A stretch of DNA of 23,375 bases from JBDROU01 sp043809745 [NCBI: bacterium] (lineage in GTDB: Bacteria; Elusimicrobiota; JBDRMW01), in NCBI GenBank assembly GCA_043809745.1, contig JBDROU010000069.1, positions 1 through 23,375 of the forward strand, written 5' to 3'. This document shows positions 6,372-14,531 of this stretch, piece after piece. Below the pieces are notes generated by a model. That model saw only the letters and a program-made list of their open reading frames with translations. It had not been told where the DNA came from and ran no database searches. Every line of letters begins with the position of its first letter. The stretch's first letter is position 1. Made by a program: the position numbers and the translations under genes.

Positions 6372-8450
6372 GTGAAACAGGCAACAATATTTAAAGTTGT
6401 ACCTCCATTTCTTTGGTTGTTTATCCCGTTGCTTATATATATATATCATCTTTTTCCATCGATATACGGAGGGGACAGCCCGGAATTGATAACTTCAGGA
6501 GTAATTTTGGGTATTCCTCATGCCCCTGGTTATCCTGTATATTGTTTATTTGCAAAATTATTTTCAAATATCATTGTTTTTGGAAATAAAGCTTACAGGA
6601 TAAACACATTTTCTGCGGTTATTTCTTGCGTCAACATAGGATTACTATTTGTATTAATACGAAACACCATTAAAAACACATATATAGCTTTTCTTGTCGC
6701 CGTAATATTTGCTTTTTTGCCTATTCAATTTGAACAATCACTGGTTTCGGAAGTATTTGGATTAAATCTTCTTTTCTTTTTACTAATCCTGTTTATATTA
6801 ACAAAAGACTTTAGCAATAAGCATAAGGAACTATATCTGCCAAAATATTATTTGGCTTCCTTGCTGTTTGGATTAGGATTAGGCAATCATCATATATTGG
6901 TTTTTAGTTTGGTAGGATTTGCAATTCTAATTTTATCGGATGTCGGGAGAGAAAGATTTTTTAAACTTCTTTCAAAACCTATACTTTATTTATTCTGTTG
7001 CCTTGGTTTGAGTGTATATTTGTACTTACTTCTAAGAGCTCAATCCAATCCTGCTGTCAATTTTGGCGATCCAGATACAATTCAAAGATTATGGGCGGTT
7101 TTTACCCGTAAGGAGTTTGGTTCATTTGAACTGCATCCAACTGCTTTGCAAATAAGGACAGCGGACACACTTATTGGGCAGACATTGGGATATGTAGTAA
7201 CTTTGTTGAGAGGTTTTGGCTTGGTTGGTTTGCTGCTTATTTTTATAGGTTTTATAGTTGGCGCTGGGAATAGATTATTCCTCCCATTAATCGGAATCTT
7301 TCTGTTGGCGAGTCCGCTTTTTGTATTATACTCCAATCTGGCTCCTAACACTTTATCCTTATGGAGGCAGGAGCGTTTTTATTTATTTCCCGAAGCAATT
7401 CTATGTTTATTCCTTGCATTTTCGTTATTGGGTGTTGATAGGTTAATCTCAAAAATAATTAATACAGAGTACTTAAAAAAGGTAATTCTTTTAACCATAA
7501 CACTAATCATAATATTTTCTGGCGATAGAATTCATGGGAGCAGAGACAACTTTTATTTTCATGATTTCAGCAAAAATATTGTAAAAGGCGCAGAAAAAAA
7601 CGGCACACTCTTTTTAGATGAAATATTATTTGACGAATATGGCTCAGGATTGGCATATTTAACAAATGTACTTTACTTAAGGAGAGACTTAATAATTATT
7701 GCCAAAAGTGGGGCAATGTTTGAAAACATTTATGGAGAAGACTTTTTTGATTTAAGCTTTCCGGAAAAAGAAAAAAGGAAAAGGAATATAGAGAATAATT
7801 TGTTTAAGGCGGACAATTTGAAGCTGTGTATTGCAGTAATGGACAAAAACAGAATATCGACGCAAAAAGAGCTGATAAGTAACGGGCTTATATATAAAAC
7901 TTATTCTAAAGGAATAACCCCGTGGTTTGCATATAGCAGGCGGGAAATTATCTCAAAAAGGGCCTTGAATAATGATTATCCGACCAAATTGGTACTTGTG
8001 CATTATCCATATTTTCAGGGAAAGTTCAGTTTGGACATGAAGGATGCTTTAATGGCAGAAAAATATTTTAATGAGTGTTTAATGTATGGTTATGATCTTG
8101 AGTGGCTGCAGTTTAATATTGGATCTGTGTATTCTCAATTTGGAGATTTGAAGAGAGCTGAATATTTCTACAGCAATGCATTTAGGCTGGATCCATATTT
8201 TCCTAACACTTACTTTGGCTTGGGATATATTTATCTGACTAGAAATGAATATCCGACAGCTGAACGATATTTTTTAAAGTGTCTGGAATTAAATCCAAAT
8301 TTTAGTAAAGCTTATTATAATCTTGGTTTGATAAAATATAATTCAGGCAGAATTTCAGAAGCAAAATATTATTTTAATAAATACTTCCAATTTGAGCCTG
8401 AATCACCTCTTAAGAAAAGCATTGAAGATTTAGGTTTAGTTAGGAATTGA
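6372..8450 (+). CDS. DUF2723-family membrane glycosyltransferase-like protein with C-terminal TPRs
   Basis: A 692-residue inner-membrane protein. The N-terminus has a first membrane helix and then Y-G-G-D35-S-P-E38-L-I, followed by L-G-I-P-H-A-P-G-Y-P-V-Y. This is the hallmark of DUF2723, a family related to GT-C fold protein O-mannosyltransferases, which take sugar from a polyprenyl-phosphate donor; the acidic pair lies in the first outside loop. About ten hydrophobic segments follow to around residue 385. A soluble region comes next, and from about 555 to 690 there are at least three TPR-like repeats (for example Y-F-G-L-G-Y-I-Y-L and A-Y-Y-N-L-G-L-I-K-Y). It starts at a GTG with no evident ribosome binding site; there is no early in-frame ATG. 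Its 3' end overlaps the convergent GH5 gene by 11 bases. The acceptor and sugar are unknown. Confidence 0.88.
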   Translation: MKQATIFKVVPPFLWLFIPLLIYIYHLFPSIYGGDSPELITSGVILGIPHAPGYPVYCLFAKLFSNIIVFGNKAYRINTFSAVISCVNIGLLFVLIRNTIKNTYIAFLVAVIFAFLPIQFEQSLVSEVFGLNLLFFLLILFILTKDFSNKHKELYLPKYYLASLLFGLGLGNHHILVFSLVGFAILILSDVGRERFFKLLSKPILYLFCCLGLSVYLYLLLRAQSNPAVNFGDPDTIQRLWAVFTRKEFGSFELHPTALQIRTADTLIGQTLGYVVTLLRGFGLVGLLLIFIGFIVGAGNRLFLPLIGIFLLASPLFVLYSNLAPNTLSLWRQERFYLFPEAILCLFLAFSLLGVDRLISKIINTEYLKKVILLTITLIIIFSGDRIHGSRDNFYFHDFSKNIVKGAEKNGTLFLDEILFDEYGSGLAYLTNVLYLRRDLIIIAKSGAMFENIYGEDFFDLSFPEKEKRKRNIENNLFKADNLKLCIAVMDKNRISTQKELISNGLIYKTYSKGITPWFAYSRREIISKRALNNDYPTKLVLVHYPYFQGKFSLDMKDALMAEKYFNECLMYGYDLEWLQFNIGSVYSQFGDLKRAEYFYSNAFRLDPYFPNTYFGLGYIYLTRNEYPTAERYFLKCLELNPNFSKAYYNLGLIKYNSGRISEAKYYFNKYFQFEPESPLKKSIEDLGLVRN

Positions 8451-9630
8451 TGTGTTTTTTGAGCAAAAGAAGCAAATCCTTGTTAAGCTTAAAGTTTTTT
8501 GTATCCCACGAAGAATAGAGATTGTTAAGCTCGGCAGGATTTAAATTTACATAATTCTCCCAGCCGAAATTGGGCCCTTCTCGGTTAACCCATCGTGGAT
8601 TTTCAGAATAATAGAAAAGCCCGCTTGGCAAGTATGAATTTTGTATGGATTTATAAGACCAGTAAGTCCAATGAAAATCGAATTTGTCAAAAATAGAAAG
8701 AACATCATCGAGCCATTTTGCTTCTCCCCTAGACAGAGAGGGGGTAAGGTTGATGCCAAATTCACCTATCATAACAGGAACATTAAATCTCGTTCCCAGG
8801 TCATAATACTTTTTAAGAATCATCCTTAATACATTTTTATCCCAGTATTTTTTTTCTATTAGTCCCGGATAATGGAAATCGGGCATAAAGTTCATTACAT
8901 AAGATATTGGCAGATAGAAATGGGGTGATAATACTGTGTTATCAATGAGCGATGAGTCCAGAAACGAGAAATCCTGGCTCCATATATTACCATCAAGGAA
9001 AATTATATGTTTCTTGTCGATTGATCTTATTGATTTAAATAATGCGCGGTAAAGATTTTTCAGCATATTATTTTTGTCTGTAACAGGTTCATTAAGCAAA
9101 TTATATCCTGCTATAGTTTCTTCATGCTTGAAACAATCTGCCAGACTCTCCCATATGGAAATTACTTGATTTTGAAATCTTTTATTGCTCCACAAAAAAG
9201 ATTTGCCAAGACTGTCCGAATGCCAATCAGCATTCTGGCTTCCGGGCGCGGAATGCAAGTCTAATATGCAGTAAATTCTATTTTTTTTGCAAAGATTCGC
9301 GAAATATTTTATATAGGAAATGCCATAGTTTAATTTCCCAGTTGTGAATAATTTGTAGTGTAATGGCAAACGAATGCAGTTGAATCCAAATGCTTGTATG
9401 TTTTTGAGGTCATCTTTTTTAATAAAGGTTGATCTAAAATGTCTAATTAATTCCTCAACCCTTTTCCCAGGCCATTTGCTGGATAAAGTATATAAGAATT
9501 CTCTTTCAGATATATTTCTTCCGCCTAAAATATACCCTTCCATTGACAGCCATCCGCCCAGGTTAAATCCCTTTAGCTTGATTTCCCTTCCAAATCGATC
9601 TAAGATTCTTCTATTAAGGGTTTTTAGCAT
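8440..9630 (-). CDS. Glycoside hydrolase family 5 (exo-beta-1,3-glucanase/cellulase-like)
   Basis: A 396-residue TIM-barrel retaining glycosidase. The N-terminus reads G-R-E-I-K-L-K-G-F-N-L-G-G-W-L, close to the start of GH5 exo-1,3-glucanase-type enzymes. D-L-H-S-A-P-G-S-Q-N follows beta strand 3. The acid/base is E181 in L-L-N-E-P, and the nucleophile is E290 in I-G-E-F-G; both are intact. Aromatic residues (W-T-Y-W-S-Y-K-S) follow strand 8. No signal peptide or lipobox is visible at the chosen ATG, so it either acts inside the cell, is exported by another route, or starts elsewhere. No strong ribosome binding site precedes the ATG. It is the only minus-strand gene between 1 and 20.7 kb and is divergent from murB. 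The substrate is inferred only to family level. Confidence 0.9.
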   Translation of the reverse strand: MLKTLNRRILDRFGREIKLKGFNLGGWLSMEGYILGGRNISEREFLYTLSSKWPGKRVEELIRHFRSTFIKKDDLKNIQAFGFNCIRLPLHYKLFTTGKLNYGISYIKYFANLCKKNRIYCILDLHSAPGSQNADWHSDSLGKSFLWSNKRFQNQVISIWESLADCFKHEETIAGYNLLNEPVTDKNNMLKNLYRALFKSIRSIDKKHIIFLDGNIWSQDFSFLDSSLIDNTVLSPHFYLPISYVMNFMPDFHYPGLIEKKYWDKNVLRMILKKYYDLGTRFNVPVMIGEFGINLTPSLSRGEAKWLDDVLSIFDKFDFHWTYWSYKSIQNSYLPSGLFYYSENPRWVNREGPNFGWENYVNLNPAELNNLYSSWDTKNFKLNKDLLLLLKKHINS

Positions 9631-9660
9631 AAAAAATTGATATTGTCTTTTCTCATTTAT

Positions 9661-9678
9661 TTATATAATATTATATAA
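9661..9678. repeat. 18-bp perfect AT palindrome between divergent genes
   Basis: TTATATAATATTATATAA is its own reverse complement. It lies in the 113-base gap between the start of the GH5 gene (minus) and murB (plus). It contains TATAAT-like hexamers on both strands and may serve as overlapping -10 elements or an unwinding-prone spot. In such AT-rich sequence chance is a fair alternative. Confidence 0.4.
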
Positions 9679-9743
9679 CATTATATATAGAATTGCATTG
9701 ATATTTTGAGCGTTTTACTCTACTAAAAGTATAAGAGGTTAAT

Positions 9744-10667
9744 ATGAATTACACAAATTTGAAGAGGTCTTTAGAAAGCAAGTTTAATATCAGATGTAAG
9801 TTAAACCACTCATTGAAACTATGTTCTTCGTTTCACCTAGGCGGGACAGCCAGACTTTTTGCTGAGCCTGCTACTACTGCCGCATTGGTTTCTTTAATCA
9901 AGTTCTGCAGATTGGAGAAAATATCATATTATATGGTGGGGAACGGTTCTAACGTTATATTTAGTGATAAACCTTTTGAAGGCGTTATTATAACTACAAA
10001 GAAAATTAACAGAATTAAATTCAGAAAAAACATTATTGTTGCTGAGGCCGGTATTAATCTGGACACCCTTGTTAAAAGATCTATAAAAAAAGCTCTCGCA
10101 GGTTTTGAAGAATTATCTCATATCCCAGGATCTCTGGGAGGTGCTATTCGGATGAATGCCGGAGCATTTCATGCGGAGGTGGCGGATTATTTAGTAGATG
10201 TAAAAGTTTTAGATCCCCAAAATAGAATAAAAACGCTTAATCGATACAATATTGATTTTGGTTATAGAGAAGCGCCTCCCCTTAATTCAATGATTATTCT
10301 TGAAGCAAGATTCCGCCTGTTTCGAGATAATGTAAAGGATTTAATGAGGCGCAGGAGAGAAATAATAAAGAAAAGAAACAGAAAGCATCCGTTAAAATAT
10401 CCATCAGCGGGCAGCGTATTTAAGCGTCCGGAGGGATATTTTGTTCGTAAGCTAATTGAACTATCCGGGCTTCCGGGAAAAAGGGTCGGGGGTGCGCAGA
10501 TCTCAAAAAAGCACCCCGGATTTATAGTAAATTTAGGAAATGCTAAAAGCAGCGATGTGGTAAAATTAATTAAAATTATTAGAGACAAAATTTTTAAGAA
10601 TTTTAAGCTTAATTTGGAGCTGGAGCAGATTATTGTTGGCGATGATCTGATGAGAATGCTTAAATGA
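9744..10667 (+). CDS. murB: UDP-N-acetylenolpyruvoylglucosamine reductase
   Basis: FAD-dependent enzyme that reduces UDP-GlcNAc-enolpyruvate with NADPH to UDP-MurNAc, a committed cytoplasmic step of peptidoglycan synthesis. The FAD-binding domain shows Y-Y-M-V-G-N-G-S-N-V-I and then I-P-G-S-L-G-G-A-I-R-M-N-A-G-A. The catalytic serine lies in S-A-G-S-V-F-K-R-P. The C-terminal glutamate lies in L-E-L-E-Q-I-I-V-G, with the conserved H-P-G-F-I-V-N-L-G-N-A before it. The 307-residue length and these motifs fit the short type II MurB. AAGAGG at 9733-9738 precedes the ATG. The stop overlaps the start of the next gene in an ATGA arrangement, so that gene is probably translated by coupling. No other mur genes are in the window. 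Confidence 0.97.
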   Translation: MNYTNLKRSLESKFNIRCKLNHSLKLCSSFHLGGTARLFAEPATTAALVSLIKFCRLEKISYYMVGNGSNVIFSDKPFEGVIITTKKINRIKFRKNIIVAEAGINLDTLVKRSIKKALAGFEELSHIPGSLGGAIRMNAGAFHAEVADYLVDVKVLDPQNRIKTLNRYNIDFGYREAPPLNSMIILEARFRLFRDNVKDLMRRRREIIKKRNRKHPLKYPSAGSVFKRPEGYFVRKLIELSGLPGKRVGGAQISKKHPGFIVNLGNAKSSDVVKLIKIIRDKIFKNFKLNLELEQIIVGDDLMRMLK

Positions 10668-11137
10668 TAGGTTCAGAAAATTATTTAAGTTTTTTGCTTT
10701 TAGCTTTTACCGGTAAAAGAATAATTTCAATTCCTGCAGGGATTGCTTTCAAGTTAAATAATCTATTTATTTTGTCTGTTGTTGTGCTTGTTGATGTTAT
10801 CCAGATCCCGCTCTTCTATTATTTATATGAGAAGGGCGTGAAAAAAGTTAAATATCTAAGATGGTTGAGTGAATACTTGCCGTCAGAAAAGAAGTTAGAA
10901 AATACATTGTTGGGGAAAATAGCGCATCATCTAAGCGCATGGGGAATGCTGATTATTTCTGCATGGCCCATTTTTGGAGGCGGTATATGGACGGCGGTAT
11001 TATTTGGGAAGGTATTTCATGCGACCAGGCTGAAAAGCTATTTAATGATAATTGGCGGCAGTTTATTAGGATCTTTAATCCTGCTTGCAGGTACTGAGAG
11101 TCTGTACAATTTTTTTGTTTCTCTGCTAAATAATTAA
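10664..11137 (+). CDS. Small integral membrane protein, PF06695-like (putative small multidrug exporter family)
   Basis: A 157-residue protein with about four hydrophobic segments and no signal peptide. The pattern V-D-V-I-Q-I-P-L-F-Y-Y in the second segment, W-P-I-F-G-G-G-I-W-T-A-V-L-F-G in the third and a glycine-rich last helix (I-I-G-G-S-L-L-G-S) match what I recall of the family named putative small multi-drug export protein. That name is not backed by strong biochemistry, so transport of drugs should not be assumed. Its ATG overlaps the murB stop by four bases. The coupling implies coordinated amounts with MurB, possibly linked to envelope biogenesis, but no direct evidence supports this. 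Confidence 0.65.
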   Translation: MIGSENYLSFLLLAFTGKRIISIPAGIAFKLNNLFILSVVVLVDVIQIPLFYYLYEKGVKKVKYLRWLSEYLPSEKKLENTLLGKIAHHLSAWGMLIISAWPIFGGGIWTAVLFGKVFHATRLKSYLMIIGGSLLGSLILLAGTESLYNFFVSLLNN

Positions 11138-11186
11138 TCCATAAACCTCAAGTATTTTAAGGCAAATATATTTAGGATGAATTTAC

Positions 11187-13283
11187 ATGAAACATAAAAT
11201 CATCAAAATTTCGCATATCTTATTTTTTTTAATAGCATTCATCTTATGTGAGCCATCCGGTAGAGGTTATGCCTCTATGCCTGCAGATGTGTTGGATGAT
11301 ATGTATGGAGAGCAGGTTGAAGTGTTAAATTCTCTAAATGAAAAACTTGATTATATAGAGAAAAAGATTAGAGGTTTTAATTCAAAGGGGGACTATATAT
11401 CATTTTACTTTGATCCAGCGTGGGAAGCAAAATTATCGCAGGGTTGGTTAAGAAGGCCAAAAGAACAACTTCCAAAACGGATAAATTGGATGAGGGAAAG
11501 GATAGTAGAATACAAAAAGTTAAGGGAAAAAGCAGTTGCTGATGTAAAAAATATTTTAACTGAATTGGAATCTAAAAAAGAAATTATCTCAAAGGGCGAA
11601 AAGAATATTCTTCTTAGGTGCGAGGATATTAGTGATAACCTAAAGATTTTAGAAAAACATTTTAATAATGCCGGTTTCAGGATGGACGAAATACTTCAGA
11701 GGCTAGATGAGGCTGATACTGTAATTGAAGGCTTTAATAAAAGAGTGGAGAAGAAGATCCAAGCATATAAGAGTTTAGCGGGAGAATTAAATAAGATAAA
11801 AGTAGATTTAGAAAAAATTAACGCTTCTGAAGAACCTAAGACGGTTTCAGAATATAAGTTGTATTTTAACGAATATAATTGCTTTGACACAGGAAAGGTT
11901 CTTAATAGATTAAACGACTATAAAGATTTTATAATACGAGAAGAGTATCTCCCAGTTAATCTTGAGCTTAATTCATTGATAAATGAAGTAAGTACTTTAG
12001 AAAGGGGTATTTATGCATTAGGTGATGAAATTAGAATCCGGCTTACGACTTCCTTTAGTGTGTATCTGAGAGATATGAAGTTAATGGGAGTAAGGATAGA
12101 AGATTATCCAAATTTTTCACTGAATGAGGTTTATTCTGAATCATTGATGGATGGTGAATTTATAGCTTTAAGCTTCAGTTTTATATCAAGGGAAGGAAGT
12201 GTAGATCATTTCCTTATTAGAACCAGCATTAATGGAAAATGGCAAAATGTTTTGGTAAATAATTCTATGCAAAAATCAGACATTCCTGAAAATTTAGACA
12301 GTAAAGACAATGGAAATACTGACGTAAGTAAAGATTATGATAATGAGGGTTTAGGTAAAACAAAATTGATAGAATTTCAATGGGTGCCAATAGCTGGAGA
12401 AATTTGTTCAATTTCTATTGTGGCAGTTGATCCGTCAGGGCACAGGACCAATAATCTATATAAAGAACCAATGACATTTTATTATTTAGGAAGATATAAG
12501 AAAGAAATTGCAAACGAGGTGCTAAGCAAATTTGTTGATTCATATAACAATAAGGATTGGAAAGGATACAGGAGTCTCTTTTTTGATGAGTCAGATCTTG
12601 CGGATAATATTATAAAAACTGGAAAAACAAATGCAGATAATACTCTTAAAACAAATCTGACCATTAGCTCGAAAAAGTATAATTTTTCCAGTGCAGAGGA
12701 TTGGGCTAAAGTGGTGTTTGTGCAGTATTTTGAGGGCGCTATAGCTGATATAAGAAATATTGAAACTTCAATCTTGTTCAGTATTAACCGCAACCGTGGT
12801 AAAATTAAAGATATTCAAAATGCTGATCGTCTAATGAAAGCGATGCCTCTTGCAGATAAGAAATACTTGGAAAAACGAAAAATGGCTTATATTACTGTAA
12901 AAAATGGAAGTAATAATTTATATCATGTAAATCCCAATGATATAACTTATAAGGGTTTTGATATATCAAAGAAAAGGAACAGCAGTGCTGAGGATGAGGT
13001 TGACTTGGTTTGTGGTTTTAATTCAGATTTAGGTGGTGTTTACAGTATTGATCTGGGTAAAAGGCGATTATGGGATATTAAATATGTTAATACGAGTGAT
13101 TTTGAAATGAGCAAATTCTTTAAGAGGCGGGTAACCCTTAATCATGTATATGCTGTAAAGACAAAAGAGGATAAGTTTGCTTTGATATTTGTGAAGAAAA
13201 TAAACAATCAATACGGGCCTGACAGTTTTATCCAGTATGATTACCTGTATCAATCTTCAGGGCAAAATTATTTCAAATACTAA
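11187..13283 (+). CDS. Exported coiled-coil protein with NTF2-like region, function unknown
   Basis: A 698-residue protein I do not recognise. Residues 1-30 look like a signal peptide: basic start M-K-H-K, hydrophobic core H-I-L-F-F-L-I-A-F-I-L, and a possible cleavage after G-Y-A-S. The cysteine in I-L-C lacks the usual small residue before it, so a lipoprotein is less likely. Residues about 35-290 are charged and helical with coiled-coil character. Residues about 320-430 look like a beta sandwich (V-A-V-D-P-S-G-H-R near the end). From about 435, V-L-S-K-F-V-D-S-Y-N-N-K-D-W resembles the opening helix of NTF2/SnoaL-like domains. The C-terminus is mixed. It probably acts in the periplasm or outside the cell. 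AGGA at 11174-11177 is a modest ribosome binding site. No neighbour explains it. Confidence 0.8.
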   Translation: MKHKIIKISHILFFLIAFILCEPSGRGYASMPADVLDDMYGEQVEVLNSLNEKLDYIEKKIRGFNSKGDYISFYFDPAWEAKLSQGWLRRPKEQLPKRINWMRERIVEYKKLREKAVADVKNILTELESKKEIISKGEKNILLRCEDISDNLKILEKHFNNAGFRMDEILQRLDEADTVIEGFNKRVEKKIQAYKSLAGELNKIKVDLEKINASEEPKTVSEYKLYFNEYNCFDTGKVLNRLNDYKDFIIREEYLPVNLELNSLINEVSTLERGIYALGDEIRIRLTTSFSVYLRDMKLMGVRIEDYPNFSLNEVYSESLMDGEFIALSFSFISREGSVDHFLIRTSINGKWQNVLVNNSMQKSDIPENLDSKDNGNTDVSKDYDNEGLGKTKLIEFQWVPIAGEICSISIVAVDPSGHRTNNLYKEPMTFYYLGRYKKEIANEVLSKFVDSYNNKDWKGYRSLFFDESDLADNIIKTGKTNADNTLKTNLTISSKKYNFSSAEDWAKVVFVQYFEGAIADIRNIETSILFSINRNRGKIKDIQNADRLMKAMPLADKKYLEKRKMAYITVKNGSNNLYHVNPNDITYKGFDISKKRNSSAEDEVDLVCGFNSDLGGVYSIDLGKRRLWDIKYVNTSDFEMSKFFKRRVTLNHVYAVKTKEDKFALIFVKKINNQYGPDSFIQYDYLYQSSGQNYFKY

Positions 13284-13348
13284 TTGAACGCATCGGAAAA
13301 GTAATTGAATAGAATCAAATATTATTATGAAACTAATTTATAATTTTT

Positions 13349-14110
13349 GTGTTAAATAAAATGAAAAAGCGGTATAATGATCGTTATCATAGAAATATTC
13401 TAATAAATGAAATAGGAATTAAAGGTCAAAAAAAATTAAAAAAGTCTAACGTGTTAATAATAGGTTGCGGAGGATTAGGATCCTCGGCTGCATATTATTT
13501 AACAGCATGCGGTATCGGCGCCTTAGGCTTAGTTGACTATCAGAAGGTTGAACTTTCTAATCTTCAGAGGCAAATACTGTATTCCGAAAGGGATATTGGG
13601 ATAAAGAAAGCTGTTGCGGCTGGCAGGAAGTTGATTTCGCTGAATTCAGAGCTAAAATTAAAAATACATCAAAAAAGGCTCGATTTTCAAAATATCAATT
13701 CAGTACTAAAACCATACGATTTTATCATTGATGCTACTGATAATTTTACAGCCAAATTTCTTATCAATGATGCATGTGTCGCGTTGAAAAAGACTTTCGT
13801 ACATGCGGGTGTGCAGGAATGGAGCGGACAGGCAATTACGGTTCATCCAGGAAAAAGCGCATGCGTTAGATGTTTATTTGGGATGCCGGATATTAATAAA
13901 CTGCCTATCCCGTCTGAATTTGGCATATTGGGTATGGTTCCCGGAGTAATCGGGACTATTGAGGCGGTTGAAGCAGTAAAATACGTTCTAAAAAAAGGTA
14001 AGCCGCTAATTAATAAATTGCTTACATATAATGCACTTAACGCAAAATTTAGGGTTATTGCAGTAAAGAAAGATCCTAACTGCCCTGTTTGCAGCAAAAA
14101 GAGATATTAA
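13349..14110 (+). CDS. ThiF/MoeB/HesA-family adenylating (E1-like) protein
   Basis: A 253-residue protein of the ubiquitin-activating E1-like superfamily. These enzymes adenylate the C-terminal Gly of small sulfur carriers such as ThiS or MoaD. The nucleotide loop is I-I-G39-C-G-G-L-G44, the acidic residue is in V-D-Y-Q, and the arginine finger is in L-Q-R-Q. D-A-T-D-N-F-T-A-K-F follows, typical for the family. A structural zinc site is intact: C172-V-R-C175 and C245-P-V-C248. The cysteine normally placed a few residues before the G-V-I-G helix (Cys-V-E-A-G in MoeB, Cys-R-T-A-G in ThiF) is absent; P-S-E-F-G is found instead. It starts at GTG; the in-frame ATG at 13361 is an alternative. It lies 16 bases before the RseC-like gene. 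No carrier protein gene is nearby, so the exact role is open. Confidence 0.85.
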   Translation: MLNKMKKRYNDRYHRNILINEIGIKGQKKLKKSNVLIIGCGGLGSSAAYYLTACGIGALGLVDYQKVELSNLQRQILYSERDIGIKKAVAAGRKLISLNSELKLKIHQKRLDFQNINSVLKPYDFIIDATDNFTAKFLINDACVALKKTFVHAGVQEWSGQAITVHPGKSACVRCLFGMPDINKLPIPSEFGILGMVPGVIGTIEAVEAVKYVLKKGKPLINKLLTYNALNAKFRVIAVKKDPNCPVCSKKRY

Positions 14111-14126
14111 GAAATAAAATAAAACA

Positions 14127-14531
14127 ATGGATGATATTGGCGAAGTTATAGCAGTTAAAGATAATGTAATAAAAATTCAGTTTTTACGAAAACCGAGTTG
14201 TAAGCGCTGCGGTTTATGTATGACTTGTGAAGATGAAAAAAAAATGGTGCTTGAGTTGAATAATTCTATAGGTGCTGAGGTTGGGGATAATGTAAAAGTG
14301 AGCGTTCCGCAAGGAAGTTTACTTTTTGCTTCTTTTCTAGTTTATATAATGCCTCTTTTAGGATTTACTCTGGCAATAGTTATAAGTCAGTATTTTTTAA
14401 GGGATCGCCAGGAATTAGTTTTATTAATCGGTTTTATCGGCCTATTTTCAGCATTTGCGGTAATTAAGTATTTTGATTATTACTTTGAAAGAAAACAAAA
14501 AATGAATATGGTGGTTGAGAAAATAAAATGA
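14127..14531 (+). CDS. rseC: RseC/MucC-family membrane protein
   Basis: A 134-residue protein with the RseC layout. A short N-terminal domain (I-G-E-V-I-A-V) carries a cysteine cluster, C25-K-R-C28-G-L-C31-M-T-C34, followed by V-G-D-N-V-K-V-S-V-P. Two membrane helices lie at about 66-92 and 96-116. RseC is known from the SoxR-reducing and sigma-E systems and is frequently encoded beside rnf genes, where it is thought to help Rnf function or assembly. The four cysteines suit binding of a metal or iron-sulfur cluster. Its stop overlaps the rnfC start (ATGA at 14528-14531), strong evidence that it belongs to the rnf operon. No clear ribosome binding site is seen before its ATG. The family call is firm; the symbol is by family membership. 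Confidence 0.85.
   Translation: MDDIGEVIAVKDNVIKIQFLRKPSCKRCGLCMTCEDEKKMVLELNNSIGAEVGDNVKVSVPQGSLLFASFLVYIMPLLGFTLAIVISQYFLRDRQELVLLIGFIGLFSAFAVIKYFDYYFERKQKMNMVVEKIK

Noticed and set aside
13339-13344. TATAAT just before the ThiF-like gene as an rnf operon promoter
   Set aside because: No acceptable -35 box lies 16-18 bases upstream, and the implied transcript would begin at or after the GTG start.
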